Below are positions 49,428 to 58,745 of a stretch of DNA of 64,000 bases, piece by piece. A program made the translations under genes and the position numbers. Below the pieces are notes generated by a model that saw only the letters and a list, made by a program, of their open reading frames with translations, was not told the origin of the DNA and did not search any database. Numbering within the stretch: the stretch's first letter is position 1; every line of letters begins with the position of its first letter. This DNA comes from Nitrosomonas sp. Nm166 (GTDB taxonomy: Bacteria > Pseudomonadota > Gammaproteobacteria > Burkholderiales > Nitrosomonadaceae): assembly GCF_900112825.1 (NCBI RefSeq), contig NZ_FONE01000009.1, forward strand, positions 20,567 to 84,566. Reading direction: 5' to 3'.

Positions 49428-52265
49428 ATGAACAAGCAGTTGTTTGATGATTCTCTGTTATCCGGTGCAAATGCTTCGTTTATTGAAGCAGTCTATGAAG
49501 AATATCTGCATAATCCGCATGCCGTTGCATTAGCTTGGCGGGAATACTTTGATCAGCTGACTAAGCAGTCGGATACGGCTGTAACCAGACAGCTCCCAAT
49601 CCCCGACAATACGCCTGTGGTGGCGGCCGCAAGGACTTCCGGTATTGAAATTCAGACAGCGTTACCCGATGTAGTTATTGCAGATACTGATGCCCGCAAG
49701 CAGGTGGCTGTACTGCAGCTCATCAACATGTATCGGTATCTGGGTTTAAATCAAGCCAAGCTGGATCCCCTTGGACTCAATCCACAGCCTGATGTGCCTG
49801 AACTGAGTCCTGCTCACTTCGGATTTACTGAAGCGGACATGGATAAGGTATTTAATACCGGCTCTTTAGTTGGTCCTGAGCGCGCCAGGCTTCGCGAAAT
49901 TCTGCAGATTCTGCGCGAAACCTACTGTGGCTCTGTCGGTGCTGAGTATATGTATATCTCTTCAGTTGAACAGAAGCGCTGGATACAGGCACGGCTGGAA
50001 GGCCAGCGATCCCACCCCGATTATTCCGATGATTATAAACGCCATATTCTTGAGCGACTTACTGCGGCGGAGGGACTCGAGAAATATCTTCATGCTCGTT
50101 ATGTCGGACAGAAGCGCTTTTCCGGGGAGGGTAACGAGAGTCTTATCCCATTGCTCGATTGCTTGATCCATAAAGCCGGCAAAGCGCGTGTTCATCAGAT
50201 TGTGATGGGCATGGCGCATCGTGCCAGACTGAATGTTCTGGTGAATACGCTGGGGAAAATGCCGGCTGATCTTTTTCGTGAGTTTGAGGAAAAACAACTG
50301 CAGAACTTACCATCAGGTGATGTTAAGTACCACCAAGGTTTTTCTTCGGCGATAAAAACACCGGATGGCATTGTTCGGTTAGCGCTGGCTTTTAATCCTT
50401 CCCATCTGGAAATTGTGGATCCAGTGGTCGAGGGTTCCGTGCGGGCTCGGCAGCATCTTTTAAACGATAAGCAGGGCGATCGAGTGATACCGGTATTGAT
50501 ACACGGTGACGCAGCTTTTTCCGGGCAGGGCGTTGTGATGGAAACACTCAACTTGTCGCAGACCCGCGGCTATAGCACCGGCGGCACGATACATATCATC
50601 ATCAACAATCAGATCGGATTCACTACTTCAGATCCGCGCGACAGTCGCTCTACCTTATATTGCACTGATGTTGCCAAAATGATCGAAGCGCCTATTTTTC
50701 ATGTCAACGGCGATGATCCGGAAGCAGTCATGATGGTGGCTGAACTGGCGTTTGATTTTCGCATGCGGTTTCATAAAGATATCGTTATTGATCTGGTTTG
50801 TTTTCGCCGCCTTGGTCACAATGAGCAGGACGAGCCGATGGTGACGCAACCCAAGATGTATCAGATCATCAGTCAGCATCCGGGTAATCGAAAAAACTAC
50901 GCTGATAAACTCGTGACCGAAGGTGTGATTCAATCGAAAGATGCAGATGATCTGGTGCAAGCATATCGTGACGCCATGGATGAGGGCGTCAATTCCAACA
51001 AGAACGTTTGCTATGACTGCAAATCTCCCTATACCATCAATTGGGAGCCTTTCTTTAAGCCATTCAAATGGAATAAGAAAGTTAAGACAGGTGTTTCAAT
51101 TCAAACCCTGAAACAGCTTGCCGAACGATTGATCGACATTCCCGAAGGCTTCAGACTGCATCCAAGAGTAGAAAAGATCATTGCAGACCGGCGCTTGATG
51201 GGAAATGGAGAGTTACCGTTGGATTGGGGTATGGCGGAGAGCCTGGCTTATGCTACTTTACTGAAAGATGGTTATCCGGTGAGATTGTCAGGCCAGGATT
51301 CAGGGCGTGGCACTTTTTTTCATCGGCATGCCGTATTACACGACCAAGTGGCAGCGGATCAGAGTGAGCGTATTTATGTGCCGTTGCGTCATATTTATCC
51401 CGAACAACCCGACTTTGTCGTCATTGACTCGATGTTATCGGAAGAAGCAGTATTGGGCTTTGAGTATGGTTATGCAACCACGCAACCGAATGAACTGGTG
51501 ATCTGGGAAGCGCAATTTGGCGATTTTGCCAATGGTGCCCAAGTGGTAATTGACCAGTTCATTGCGTCTGGTGAAGCCAAATGGGGGCGTTTGTGCGGGC
51601 TAGCAATGATGTTGCCGCACGGTTATGAGGGGCAGGGCCCGGAGCACTCTTCGGCGCGACTGGAACGTTTTTTACAGTTATGTGCGGATTACAATATCCA
51701 GGTCTGCGTGCCTTCCACACCGGCGCAGATGTTTCATATGCTGCGCAGGCAAATGATCCGCCCATTGCGCAAGCCGCTGATCATTATGAGTCCCAAAAGC
51801 CTGCTACGGCATAAAGAATCCGTGTCGAGCCTGGAAGATTTGGCACAGGGTCATTTTTATCCGGTTATTTCCGAAGTGGAGCATCTGGATCCTGAAAAAG
51901 TGAAACGAATCATTGCCTGTAGCGGAAAGGTTTATTATGAGCTGATGGCTTATCGAAAAGAACATCAGATCAGCGACATGGCGATCATTCGCCTGGAACA
52001 GCTTTATCCGTTTCCTCATGAGGAGTTTCAAGCTGAAATCGATCGCTTCAATCATGTCAAGGAGGTGATCTGGTGTCAGGAAGAGCCGGGTAACCAGGGA
52101 GCGTGGCATCGCATTCAACACTATTTGCTTCGTCATATGAAACCTGATCAGGTGTTGGGATATGCACTGCGGGCCTCTTCAGCCTCCCCGGCAGTGGGTT
52201 ATACTGCTAGGCATCGGTTTACGCAGAATGAGTTAATCGTGGCAGCATTCAGAGATAAAATTTGA
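49428..52265 (+). CDS. sucA: 2-Oxoglutarate dehydrogenase E1 component
   Basis: 945 residues. The N-terminal extension begins with the E2-binding segment (FDDSLLSGANASFIEAVYEE). TPP motif GDAAFSGQGVVMETL ... INNQIG is intact, as is the C-terminal transketolase-like region with HGYEGQGPEHSSARLERFLQ. It decarboxylates 2-oxoglutarate and loads the lipoyl group of SucB. In Nitrosomonas europaea this activity is reported to be absent or very low during autotrophic growth despite the genes being present; nothing in this sequence looks inactivated. Confidence 0.96.
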   Translation: MNKQLFDDSLLSGANASFIEAVYEEYLHNPHAVALAWREYFDQLTKQSDTAVTRQLPIPDNTPVVAAARTSGIEIQTALPDVVIADTDARKQVAVLQLINMYRYLGLNQAKLDPLGLNPQPDVPELSPAHFGFTEADMDKVFNTGSLVGPERARLREILQILRETYCGSVGAEYMYISSVEQKRWIQARLEGQRSHPDYSDDYKRHILERLTAAEGLEKYLHARYVGQKRFSGEGNESLIPLLDCLIHKAGKARVHQIVMGMAHRARLNVLVNTLGKMPADLFREFEEKQLQNLPSGDVKYHQGFSSAIKTPDGIVRLALAFNPSHLEIVDPVVEGSVRARQHLLNDKQGDRVIPVLIHGDAAFSGQGVVMETLNLSQTRGYSTGGTIHIIINNQIGFTTSDPRDSRSTLYCTDVAKMIEAPIFHVNGDDPEAVMMVAELAFDFRMRFHKDIVIDLVCFRRLGHNEQDEPMVTQPKMYQIISQHPGNRKNYADKLVTEGVIQSKDADDLVQAYRDAMDEGVNSNKNVCYDCKSPYTINWEPFFKPFKWNKKVKTGVSIQTLKQLAERLIDIPEGFRLHPRVEKIIADRRLMGNGELPLDWGMAESLAYATLLKDGYPVRLSGQDSGRGTFFHRHAVLHDQVAADQSERIYVPLRHIYPEQPDFVVIDSMLSEEAVLGFEYGYATTQPNELVIWEAQFGDFANGAQVVIDQFIASGEAKWGRLCGLAMMLPHGYEGQGPEHSSARLERFLQLCADYNIQVCVPSTPAQMFHMLRRQMIRPLRKPLIIMSPKSLLRHKESVSSLEDLAQGHFYPVISEVEHLDPEKVKRIIACSGKVYYELMAYRKEHQISDMAIIRLEQLYPFPHEEFQAEIDRFNHVKEVIWCQEEPGNQGAWHRIQHYLLRHMKPDQVLGYALRASSASPAVGYTARHRFTQNELIVAAFRDKI

Positions 52266-52280
52266 AAGAGGGCGCCTATC

Positions 52281-53522
52281 ATGCGAATTGAAGTCAAAGT
52301 ACCTATGCTATCTGAATCAGTAGCGGAAGCTACTTTAGTATCCTGGCATAAAAAAAAAGGAGATTATGTTAATCGGTCGGAGAATCTGATCGATATCGAA
52401 ACCGACAAGGTGGTGCTTGAACTACCTGCGCCGAGTGCCGGTGTATTGACCGAAATTTTGAAAAAGGATGGAGCAACCGTTGCCAGTGGTGAAGTCATCG
52501 CCACCATTGAGACGGAAGCAGCTGCTAAGCCGGATGATCAACCCGAATCAAAACCCACTGCTGATAAACAGGCTGAGGCGCCTGCCATCAAAAGCGCCGA
52601 TAAGACCCACACTGAAGAAGTCGACACAGCGATACCGATGCTGATGCCTGCCGCGCGTAAGCTGGCGGAAGAAAACAACCTGAAGGCGATGGAAACTTCT
52701 GCAATCAAAGGCACAGGGCTTGGCGGGCGCATCACTAAAGAGGATGTGCAGGCGTATATTGCCGCTAAAGCCGGGAAGGATAAGATCAAGCCTGGCCCGG
52801 ATGTCACGCCAACAACAGGCGATCGTGTTGATCGCAGGGTTGCCATGTCTCGGCTGCGGCAGCGCATTGCTGAGCGTCTGGTGCAGTCGCAATCCACCGC
52901 GGCAATTCTGACGACATTCAATGAAGTCAATATGCAAGCGGTTATTGACCTGCGCACGCGCTACAAAGCCGAATTTGAGAAGGAATATGGTGTGAAGCTG
53001 GGATTCATGTCTTTTTTTGTCAAAGCAGTGATTGCCGCTTTAAAGAAGTACCCAATCATCAATGCTTCCGTGGAGGGTAACGACATTGTTTATCATGATT
53101 ACTACGACATTGGTATTGCAATCGGCAGTCCACGCGGATTGGTAGTGCCGATTATCCGCGATGCAGACCGTTTATCGATGGCCGAGATTGAAATGCAGAT
53201 CGCTGACTTTGCCAAGCGTGCGCAAGATGGCAAACTGACCATTGAAGAATTGAGTGGTGGCACCTTTTCTATCACCAATGGCGGCGTATTCGGCTCCATG
53301 CTGTCTACTCCCATTATTAATCCGCCGCAAAGCGCCATTCTGGGCATCCATGCAACCAAAGAACGGCCGGTGGTCGAAAACGGACAAATCGTGATCCGTC
53401 CGATGAATTATTTGGCTTTGTCGTATGATCATCGAATCATTGATGGCCGAGAGGCGGTGCTATCACTTGTAGCAATGAAGGAAGCGCTGGAGTATCCAAT
53501 GAGTCCACTGTTTGAAGCTTGA
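52281..53522 (+). CDS. sucB: Dihydrolipoamide succinyltransferase (E2)
   Basis: 413 residues. One lipoyl domain with Lys43 in IETDKVVLE, an Ala/Pro/Glu-rich linker, a peripheral-subunit-binding domain (MPAARKLAEENNLKAME, GRITKEDVQAYI) and the catalytic domain ending with SYDHRIIDGREAV. Transfers succinyl to CoA. Starts 15 bp after sucA. The E3 gene lpd does not follow; the next gene is on the opposite strand. Confidence 0.96.
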   Translation: MRIEVKVPMLSESVAEATLVSWHKKKGDYVNRSENLIDIETDKVVLELPAPSAGVLTEILKKDGATVASGEVIATIETEAAAKPDDQPESKPTADKQAEAPAIKSADKTHTEEVDTAIPMLMPAARKLAEENNLKAMETSAIKGTGLGGRITKEDVQAYIAAKAGKDKIKPGPDVTPTTGDRVDRRVAMSRLRQRIAERLVQSQSTAAILTTFNEVNMQAVIDLRTRYKAEFEKEYGVKLGFMSFFVKAVIAALKKYPIINASVEGNDIVYHDYYDIGIAIGSPRGLVVPIIRDADRLSMAEIEMQIADFAKRAQDGKLTIEELSGGTFSITNGGVFGSMLSTPIINPPQSAILGIHATKERPVVENGQIVIRPMNYLALSYDHRIIDGREAVLSLVAMKEALEYPMSPLFEA

Positions 53523-53557
53523 AGATTATTGAATTGCCGCGGTGAATCTATGCCAAC

Positions 53558-54628
53558 TTATTTTTTCAAATTAGAAGATTGAACCGCTGAGCGTAGGCCG
53601 TTCAGATTGATCATCATTTGCTTCTTCATCTGTTCACGACCTATGTTGTGTTTTAATTTTTTACCCAGTCCGGCAACCTGATCAGTAGATGTTCGATGTG
53701 TGTAAATGACGATGGAGCCATCTCGGTAGGGCAAGCAGCCGACGATCAGGTGGCTGGAATTGTAAGAATGTCCAACAAAGAACTGGCGAGTAATAATGAC
53801 TGTAGCCGTATCGGAAGAATGCAGGATGCGGTGGCTTAGAATCGCTGTTGGACGGTCATCCACTCTCCGGTTAAGCCAGAAAAACCGCTCCTCGGTGCCG
53901 GGTGGCAAAGGGGCCGGGTAATCTAACCAGAATTTCTGCAAAACTGGAGAAAATTGAGCCAGCAATTTGCTGTTCTGAGCTGCGATATGCAGCTCCTCAG
54001 CAGGATTAGTCTCTTTTCTTTCACGAGCGTAAGGAGTAATTCCTGCTAAGCCGCGCTTGCGGTATTCCTGTAAGCGATTCAGCAAGATCTGTTGATAATG
54101 TCGGGATACAGCGGCAATCAGATCGGCTTCACGCCAATCCGTTGAATTCTTTTTAAGCGCTGCAAAGCTTCTGATTTCCTCAGTGGATAAATTAAACTCA
54201 TCGCCCGCCGAAACTGAGAGCAGGTCACGGGCTTCATCAATCTGATCCGATGTAAATATAAATTCCTTGAATGGGTTTGAACTGGATTTTTGAGTGATTT
54301 CCTGATATGTCACGACATCCGGATCAACTGTTGCTAAATCGCCCTGCTTAAAGAATGCAGCCAGTTTCTCTGGTGGCGCAGCTACATAAACGCTCAAACC
54401 CACTGCCAATTCTTTTTTTGTTGCTTCAACAACCTCAAAGGCAACGATTTCACCTTTATGAAGTCTTCTCAATTGGTCTTGATTGAGTTCCAAGGCTGTT
54501 ACAATCTCTTCAACAGAGGAGGCAGAAACTGTACCTGCTGCGACGCTCCATCCTAACAGCAATGTAGAGAGTAGCCATAGAAGTTTAGTACGTGATCTTT
54601 TCTTTAAAGCCTGCCTATTCATTTTCAT
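53558..54628 (-). CDS. Exported protein of unknown function
   Basis: 356 residues, with two possible ATG starts two codons apart at the 5' end. N-terminal Sec signal: basic KKRSRTK, hydrophobic LLWLLSTLLLGWSVAAGTVSA. The mature part has mixed alpha/beta character with segments such as GEIVAFEVVEATKKELAVGLSVYVAAPPEKLAAFF, HRILHSSDTATVIITRQFFVGHSYNSSHLIV and a basic C-terminus. The middle part resembles START/SRPBCC-like lipid-binding proteins in rhythm only; I do not recognise the family. Monocistronic, convergent with sucB. Confidence 0.7.
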   Translation of the reverse strand: MKMNRQALKKRSRTKLLWLLSTLLLGWSVAAGTVSASSVEEIVTALELNQDQLRRLHKGEIVAFEVVEATKKELAVGLSVYVAAPPEKLAAFFKQGDLATVDPDVVTYQEITQKSSSNPFKEFIFTSDQIDEARDLLSVSAGDEFNLSTEEIRSFAALKKNSTDWREADLIAAVSRHYQQILLNRLQEYRKRGLAGITPYARERKETNPAEELHIAAQNSKLLAQFSPVLQKFWLDYPAPLPPGTEERFFWLNRRVDDRPTAILSHRILHSSDTATVIITRQFFVGHSYNSSHLIVGCLPYRDGSIVIYTHRTSTDQVAGLGKKLKHNIGREQMKKQMMINLNGLRSAVQSSNLKK

Positions 54629-54900
54629 TAGTTGTATTTGTTTATCACAAATTGGAACAGTAAATTATTTGGAACGTTCATTTGCAGGCAAATAAAGACA
54701 GCTTCTGCCTGTCTCAGGATATACCTCAAGATAGGCAGCCATCTCCTCGTGAAGTGCGAAGATGTTCAGCAACATCGTAACAAGTCGTGCAGGTTTTGAT
54801 CATTTTTAGTTCCTCTGAATTGCGTGCTTAGCGAAAAGCAACCTTATGATCCTTCATTTAAAAATCTCATTCTTCAGTAAAGTAGTCTGTATCAATCCGC

Positions 54901-55137
54901 TTAACCTCTTTCTGGTGAAGTAAGAAGTCCTGCTTGCTCAAGGTAAACTTTTGGCCATGCTACTCGGTTGTCAAATCTTCGTTGTTTTCCAGAGGGTAAG
55001 AGTTCTTCGATTTCATCGCTGGTTAAGGCAAAGGTGGAAGCTAAGTGCTCGCGAGCATCACTGAGTGTTTGTATCTCTCCATCGCTTGCAGAGTCAAGAA
55101 GTGGCAGCATGAGAGATTGAAAATCGGGAATTGGCAT
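54901..55137 (-). pseudogene. mrr: N-terminal domain of an Mrr-type restriction protein, truncated
   Basis: 78 residues from the ATG at 55137. MPIPDFQSLMLPLLDSASDG, DAREHLASTFALTSDEIEEL and LPSGKQRRFDNRVAWPKVYL are a good match to the Mrr N-terminal winged-helix domain. The frame ends after LLTSPERG, just where the linker to the nuclease domain should begin, and no PD-(D/E)XK nuclease domain follows. A domain-only protein is possible, but a remnant of a restriction gene is likelier. It follows dnaE on the same strand. Confidence 0.65.
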
Positions 55138-55196
55138 ATTGTTTCTAATTAAGTTTATATTTACATGATAATGCAAATACGTTGCGTTAAATATGT

Positions 55197-58100
55197 TCAA
55201 TAAATAATCTCAACATTCCCGGTCTTGAAATACGCATTCAACGATTGCAATAAATCATCATGCAGATAAACCTGCCAGTTGTTTCCCAACTCAAGCTCGC
55301 TGTTGGCAAAGTCATTGTGATAGACGAGCGTTACAGGGCAGTAATTTTCACAGGATTTTTGCGTTTGTGGGGAGAACGGTGTCAGCAGTGTTTTGAGGCT
55401 GGGAATCTGGCCTAAGGTGGATGAGTTGCAGCGAATTCTGATTTGTTTGGCGAAGCGCGAGCGGATTCCGGCAAGGTCATAAAGTTGCTCGGCGGTGATT
55501 CTGAGTTCATCGTCTTCATTGCCGTTGTAGCCGCGCATGCCGATTTTTGCTTCTGCGATCAAGAGTTGATCTTCTTTTAGCCATACACGGTTGGCATCGA
55601 ATAATTCGCTGAAAACGATGATTTCCACGCGCGCATTGCCGTCATCCAGATTGATGATGCCCATTCTGCCGCGGCGTGTCATTTGCACGCGGATCGAGTG
55701 GATGATGCCGGCGAGCAGTTGTGGTTCGCGTTGTGGATGCAATCGGTCGAGCCGGGTGTGGATGAATCGCTTGAGTTCCGGTGCATAGGTATCAAAAGGA
55801 TGCCCGCTGAAATAATAACCCAGGCCGATTTTTTCCTGACGCAGTTTTTCCCGTTCGGGCCAGGGCTCTGCATGCACCAGTTGCTGCTGCAAGTGTGATT
55901 GACCGTCCATTTCACCGAATAAATTAGCTTGACTGGCCGCCTGGCTTATCTGTTCGGCGGATTCTATCGCCAGGCCGACAGAGGCCAGCAGGCTGGCGCG
56001 GTTTGAATGAATAATATCAAATGCACCGACGCGGATCAGAGATTCCATCACGCGACGGTTAGCGATGCGCCGATCGACGCGGTTACAGAAATCAAATAAA
56101 TCAGTGAAGGGACCAGTCTGTTCTCGCACGGCAATGATCGAATTGACCGCGGATTCCCCGGTACCTTTGACCGCGCCAAGGCCGAAGCGGATGGTTTTGC
56201 TATCGACCGGTATAAAGCGGTAATCGGAGAGATTGATGTCGGGAGGAAGAATTTTTAATCCATTGGTGATGCTGTCCTCAACGAAAATCTGCACTTTATC
56301 GGTGTCGTCCATATCGGCGGACAAACACGCTGCCATGAATTCAGCTGGGTAATGTGCCTTCAGGTAAGCGGTCTGAAAAGCGATCAGCGCATAAGCAGCA
56401 GCGTGTGATTTATTGAAGCCGTAACCGGCGAATTTTTCCATCAGGCCAAACAGTTCGGTGGCCTTATCCTGGTCCAAGCCGTTATTAACTGCGCCGGTGA
56501 CGAAGATATCGCGTTGTTGCGCCATTTCCTCGACTTTTTTCTTGCCCATCGCCCGACGCAGCAAATCGGCGCTGCCAAGGCTGTAGCCGCCAATGACCTG
56601 CGCGATCTGCATGACCTGCTCCTGATAAATCATGATGCCATAAGTCGGTCCCAGGATTGGTTCCAAGCGTGAATCAAGGTATTCGATCATTTTTTTGCCA
56701 TGCTTGCGGTCAATAAATTCCGGGATCAGATCCATCGGGCCGGGGCGGTACAGCGCTACCAGCGCAACGATATCCTCAAAGCGATCCGGCTTGGCCTTCT
56801 GTAATAAATCGATCATGCCACGCGATTCAAACTGGAAAATGCCGACTGTATTGCCCTTGCGCATCAGTGCATAAGTTGCTTCATCTTCAAGCGACAGCGT
56901 TTCTAATGAAAAAGGCTGAGCAGCAAAAGATTCGGAAGTTTGTTGCGATTGACGGATATAGTCGATAGCGCGATCCAGAATTGTCAGCGTGCGTAAACCA
57001 AGGAAATCAAATTTGACCAGGCCGATTTTTTCAACATCGTCCTTATCCAGTTGACTGACGACCGAATCGGCTGATTCGGTGCAATAGATCGGGCAGAAAT
57101 CGGTGATTTCGCTGGAAGCGATCAGTACACCACCCGCGTGCATGCCAATGTTGCGCGTGATGCCTTCGAGGCTTTCTGCCAGCTCCAGCAAATTGCGCAC
57201 GTCCTCTTCTGCTTCAGCCCGCTGGTTGAGTTGAGGTTCGAGCTGACGGGCTTTTTTTAACGTCATGCCGAGTTCAAATGGCACCAATTTGGCGAGTTGG
57301 TCGACAAAGTTGTACGGCAAATCCATTACCCGGCCGATATCACGGATTACCGCCTTGGCTGCCATCGTACCGAAGGTGGCGATTTGCGAAACTTTGCCAG
57401 TACCGTAGCGCTGCTTGACGTACTCGATGACCAATTCGCGCCGGTCCTGGCAGAAGTCGATATCAAAGTCGGGCATCGATATACGCTCAGGGTTCAGAAA
57501 GCGCTCAAACAGTAAATCGTAGCGCAACGGATCGAGATCAGTGATTCCCAATGAGTACGCCACCAGTGAGCCCGCGCCGGAGCCGCGCCCGGGGCCCACC
57601 GGCACATTGTTGTGCTTAGCCCAATTGATAAAATCAGCGACGATCAGAAAATACCCGGCGAATCCCATCTGGATGATAGTATTCACTTCAAACTCAAGGC
57701 GTGCCTGATATTTCGGCATTTTGCCAGTGCGCACTTCGGTATCTGGAAACAGGCTGATCATACGCCTCTCCAGACCGGCTTCGGCCTGGGTGCGCAAGTA
57801 GTGATCAAGGCTTTCATTGTTGGGCGTGGGGAACAGCGGCAGCCGGTTTACACCCAGTTCCAGCACCAGATTGCACCGTTTGGCGATTTCTATCGTGTTT
57901 GCCAGTGCGCTGGGAATATCGGCAAACAGTTGCGTCATCTCGGTCTGTGTTTTGAAATACTGCTGTTCAGTGAAATTCTTCGGTCGGCGCTTGTCTTCCA
58001 GGATATAGCCTTCCGCGATACAAACACGCGCTTCATGCGCTCTGTAATCTTCGGCGTTTAGAAATTGCACGGCTTGTGTAGCTACGGCCGGCAGATCGAA

Positions 58101-58685
58101 TTTTTGAGCCAATACCAGCGATTGTTGCACCAGCATGGTCTCATCGGCATGACCATCTTTCTGAATTTCAATATAAAAGCGATCGGGAAACAGATCAGCC
58201 CATTTTTGCGCCAGGACCTCGGCCTGTCGCACGTTATTTTGTAAAATGGCCAATCCGATATCGCCCAGGCGGGCACCCGACAGGGCGATGAGTCCTTGTG
58301 TGCCCCATTCTGTGGGGCTTAGCCAGGATGCTCTGATTTCAGCTCTGCCGTGATATTGGTTTTCACGGTAAGCGCGAGATAGCAGGCGCGATAACAACAA
58401 ATAACCGGCATGGGATTGGCAAAGCAGCAAAAGCCGGATCGGTTTGTTGCGATCGGATTCATTGGTGATCCAGGCATCACATCCGAGGATCGGCTTGATG
58501 CCATTTTTATAGGCACTCTGATAAAATTTGACCAGACCGAAAAGATTGGCAAGATCTGTCAACGCCAAGGCGGGCATTTGGTCCGCCACTGCTTTTGCAA
58601 TAACCTCAGGAATGCGGATGGTGCTATCCAGAATGGAATATTCGCTGTGCATCCGTAAATGAATAAAAGCAGGCTTAGTTGGCAT
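55197..58685 (-). CDS. dnaE: DNA polymerase III alpha subunit
   Basis: 1,162 residues, DnaE1 length. N-terminal PHP domain (FIHLRMHSEYSILDST), polymerase core with the catalytic Asp pair in PDFDIDFCQDRRELVIEYV and GPGRGSGAGSLVAYSLGITD, a helix-hairpin-helix and an OB-fold near the C-terminus (GIIHSIRVQMTRRGRMGIIN with LDDGNARVEIIVF). No proofreading exonuclease domain, as usual. Replicative polymerase. Confidence 0.97.
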   Translation of the reverse strand: MPTKPAFIHLRMHSEYSILDSTIRIPEVIAKAVADQMPALALTDLANLFGLVKFYQSAYKNGIKPILGCDAWITNESDRNKPIRLLLLCQSHAGYLLLSRLLSRAYRENQYHGRAEIRASWLSPTEWGTQGLIALSGARLGDIGLAILQNNVRQAEVLAQKWADLFPDRFYIEIQKDGHADETMLVQQSLVLAQKFDLPAVATQAVQFLNAEDYRAHEARVCIAEGYILEDKRRPKNFTEQQYFKTQTEMTQLFADIPSALANTIEIAKRCNLVLELGVNRLPLFPTPNNESLDHYLRTQAEAGLERRMISLFPDTEVRTGKMPKYQARLEFEVNTIIQMGFAGYFLIVADFINWAKHNNVPVGPGRGSGAGSLVAYSLGITDLDPLRYDLLFERFLNPERISMPDFDIDFCQDRRELVIEYVKQRYGTGKVSQIATFGTMAAKAVIRDIGRVMDLPYNFVDQLAKLVPFELGMTLKKARQLEPQLNQRAEAEEDVRNLLELAESLEGITRNIGMHAGGVLIASSEITDFCPIYCTESADSVVSQLDKDDVEKIGLVKFDFLGLRTLTILDRAIDYIRQSQQTSESFAAQPFSLETLSLEDEATYALMRKGNTVGIFQFESRGMIDLLQKAKPDRFEDIVALVALYRPGPMDLIPEFIDRKHGKKMIEYLDSRLEPILGPTYGIMIYQEQVMQIAQVIGGYSLGSADLLRRAMGKKKVEEMAQQRDIFVTGAVNNGLDQDKATELFGLMEKFAGYGFNKSHAAAYALIAFQTAYLKAHYPAEFMAACLSADMDDTDKVQIFVEDSITNGLKILPPDINLSDYRFIPVDSKTIRFGLGAVKGTGESAVNSIIAVREQTGPFTDLFDFCNRVDRRIANRRVMESLIRVGAFDIIHSNRASLLASVGLAIESAEQISQAASQANLFGEMDGQSHLQQQLVHAEPWPEREKLRQEKIGLGYYFSGHPFDTYAPELKRFIHTRLDRLHPQREPQLLAGIIHSIRVQMTRRGRMGIINLDDGNARVEIIVFSELFDANRVWLKEDQLLIAEAKIGMRGYNGNEDDELRITAEQLYDLAGIRSRFAKQIRIRCNSSTLGQIPSLKTLLTPFSPQTQKSCENYCPVTLVYHNDFANSELELGNNWQVYLHDDLLQSLNAYFKTGNVEIIY

Positions 58686-58745
58686 GATGTTACAATTCGA
58701 AACTGCGATAACTCTGTAATTTATACTTGAGCGTTATTTTACCTT

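Noticed and set aside
49428..52265. Inactivating change in sucA explaining missing 2-oxoglutarate dehydrogenase activity
   Set aside because: The TPP motif and C-terminal regions read as intact, and I see no frameshift.
53558..54628. START/SRPBCC lipid-binding domain in the exported protein
   Set aside because: Only a loose resemblance in strand-helix rhythm; no motif supports it.
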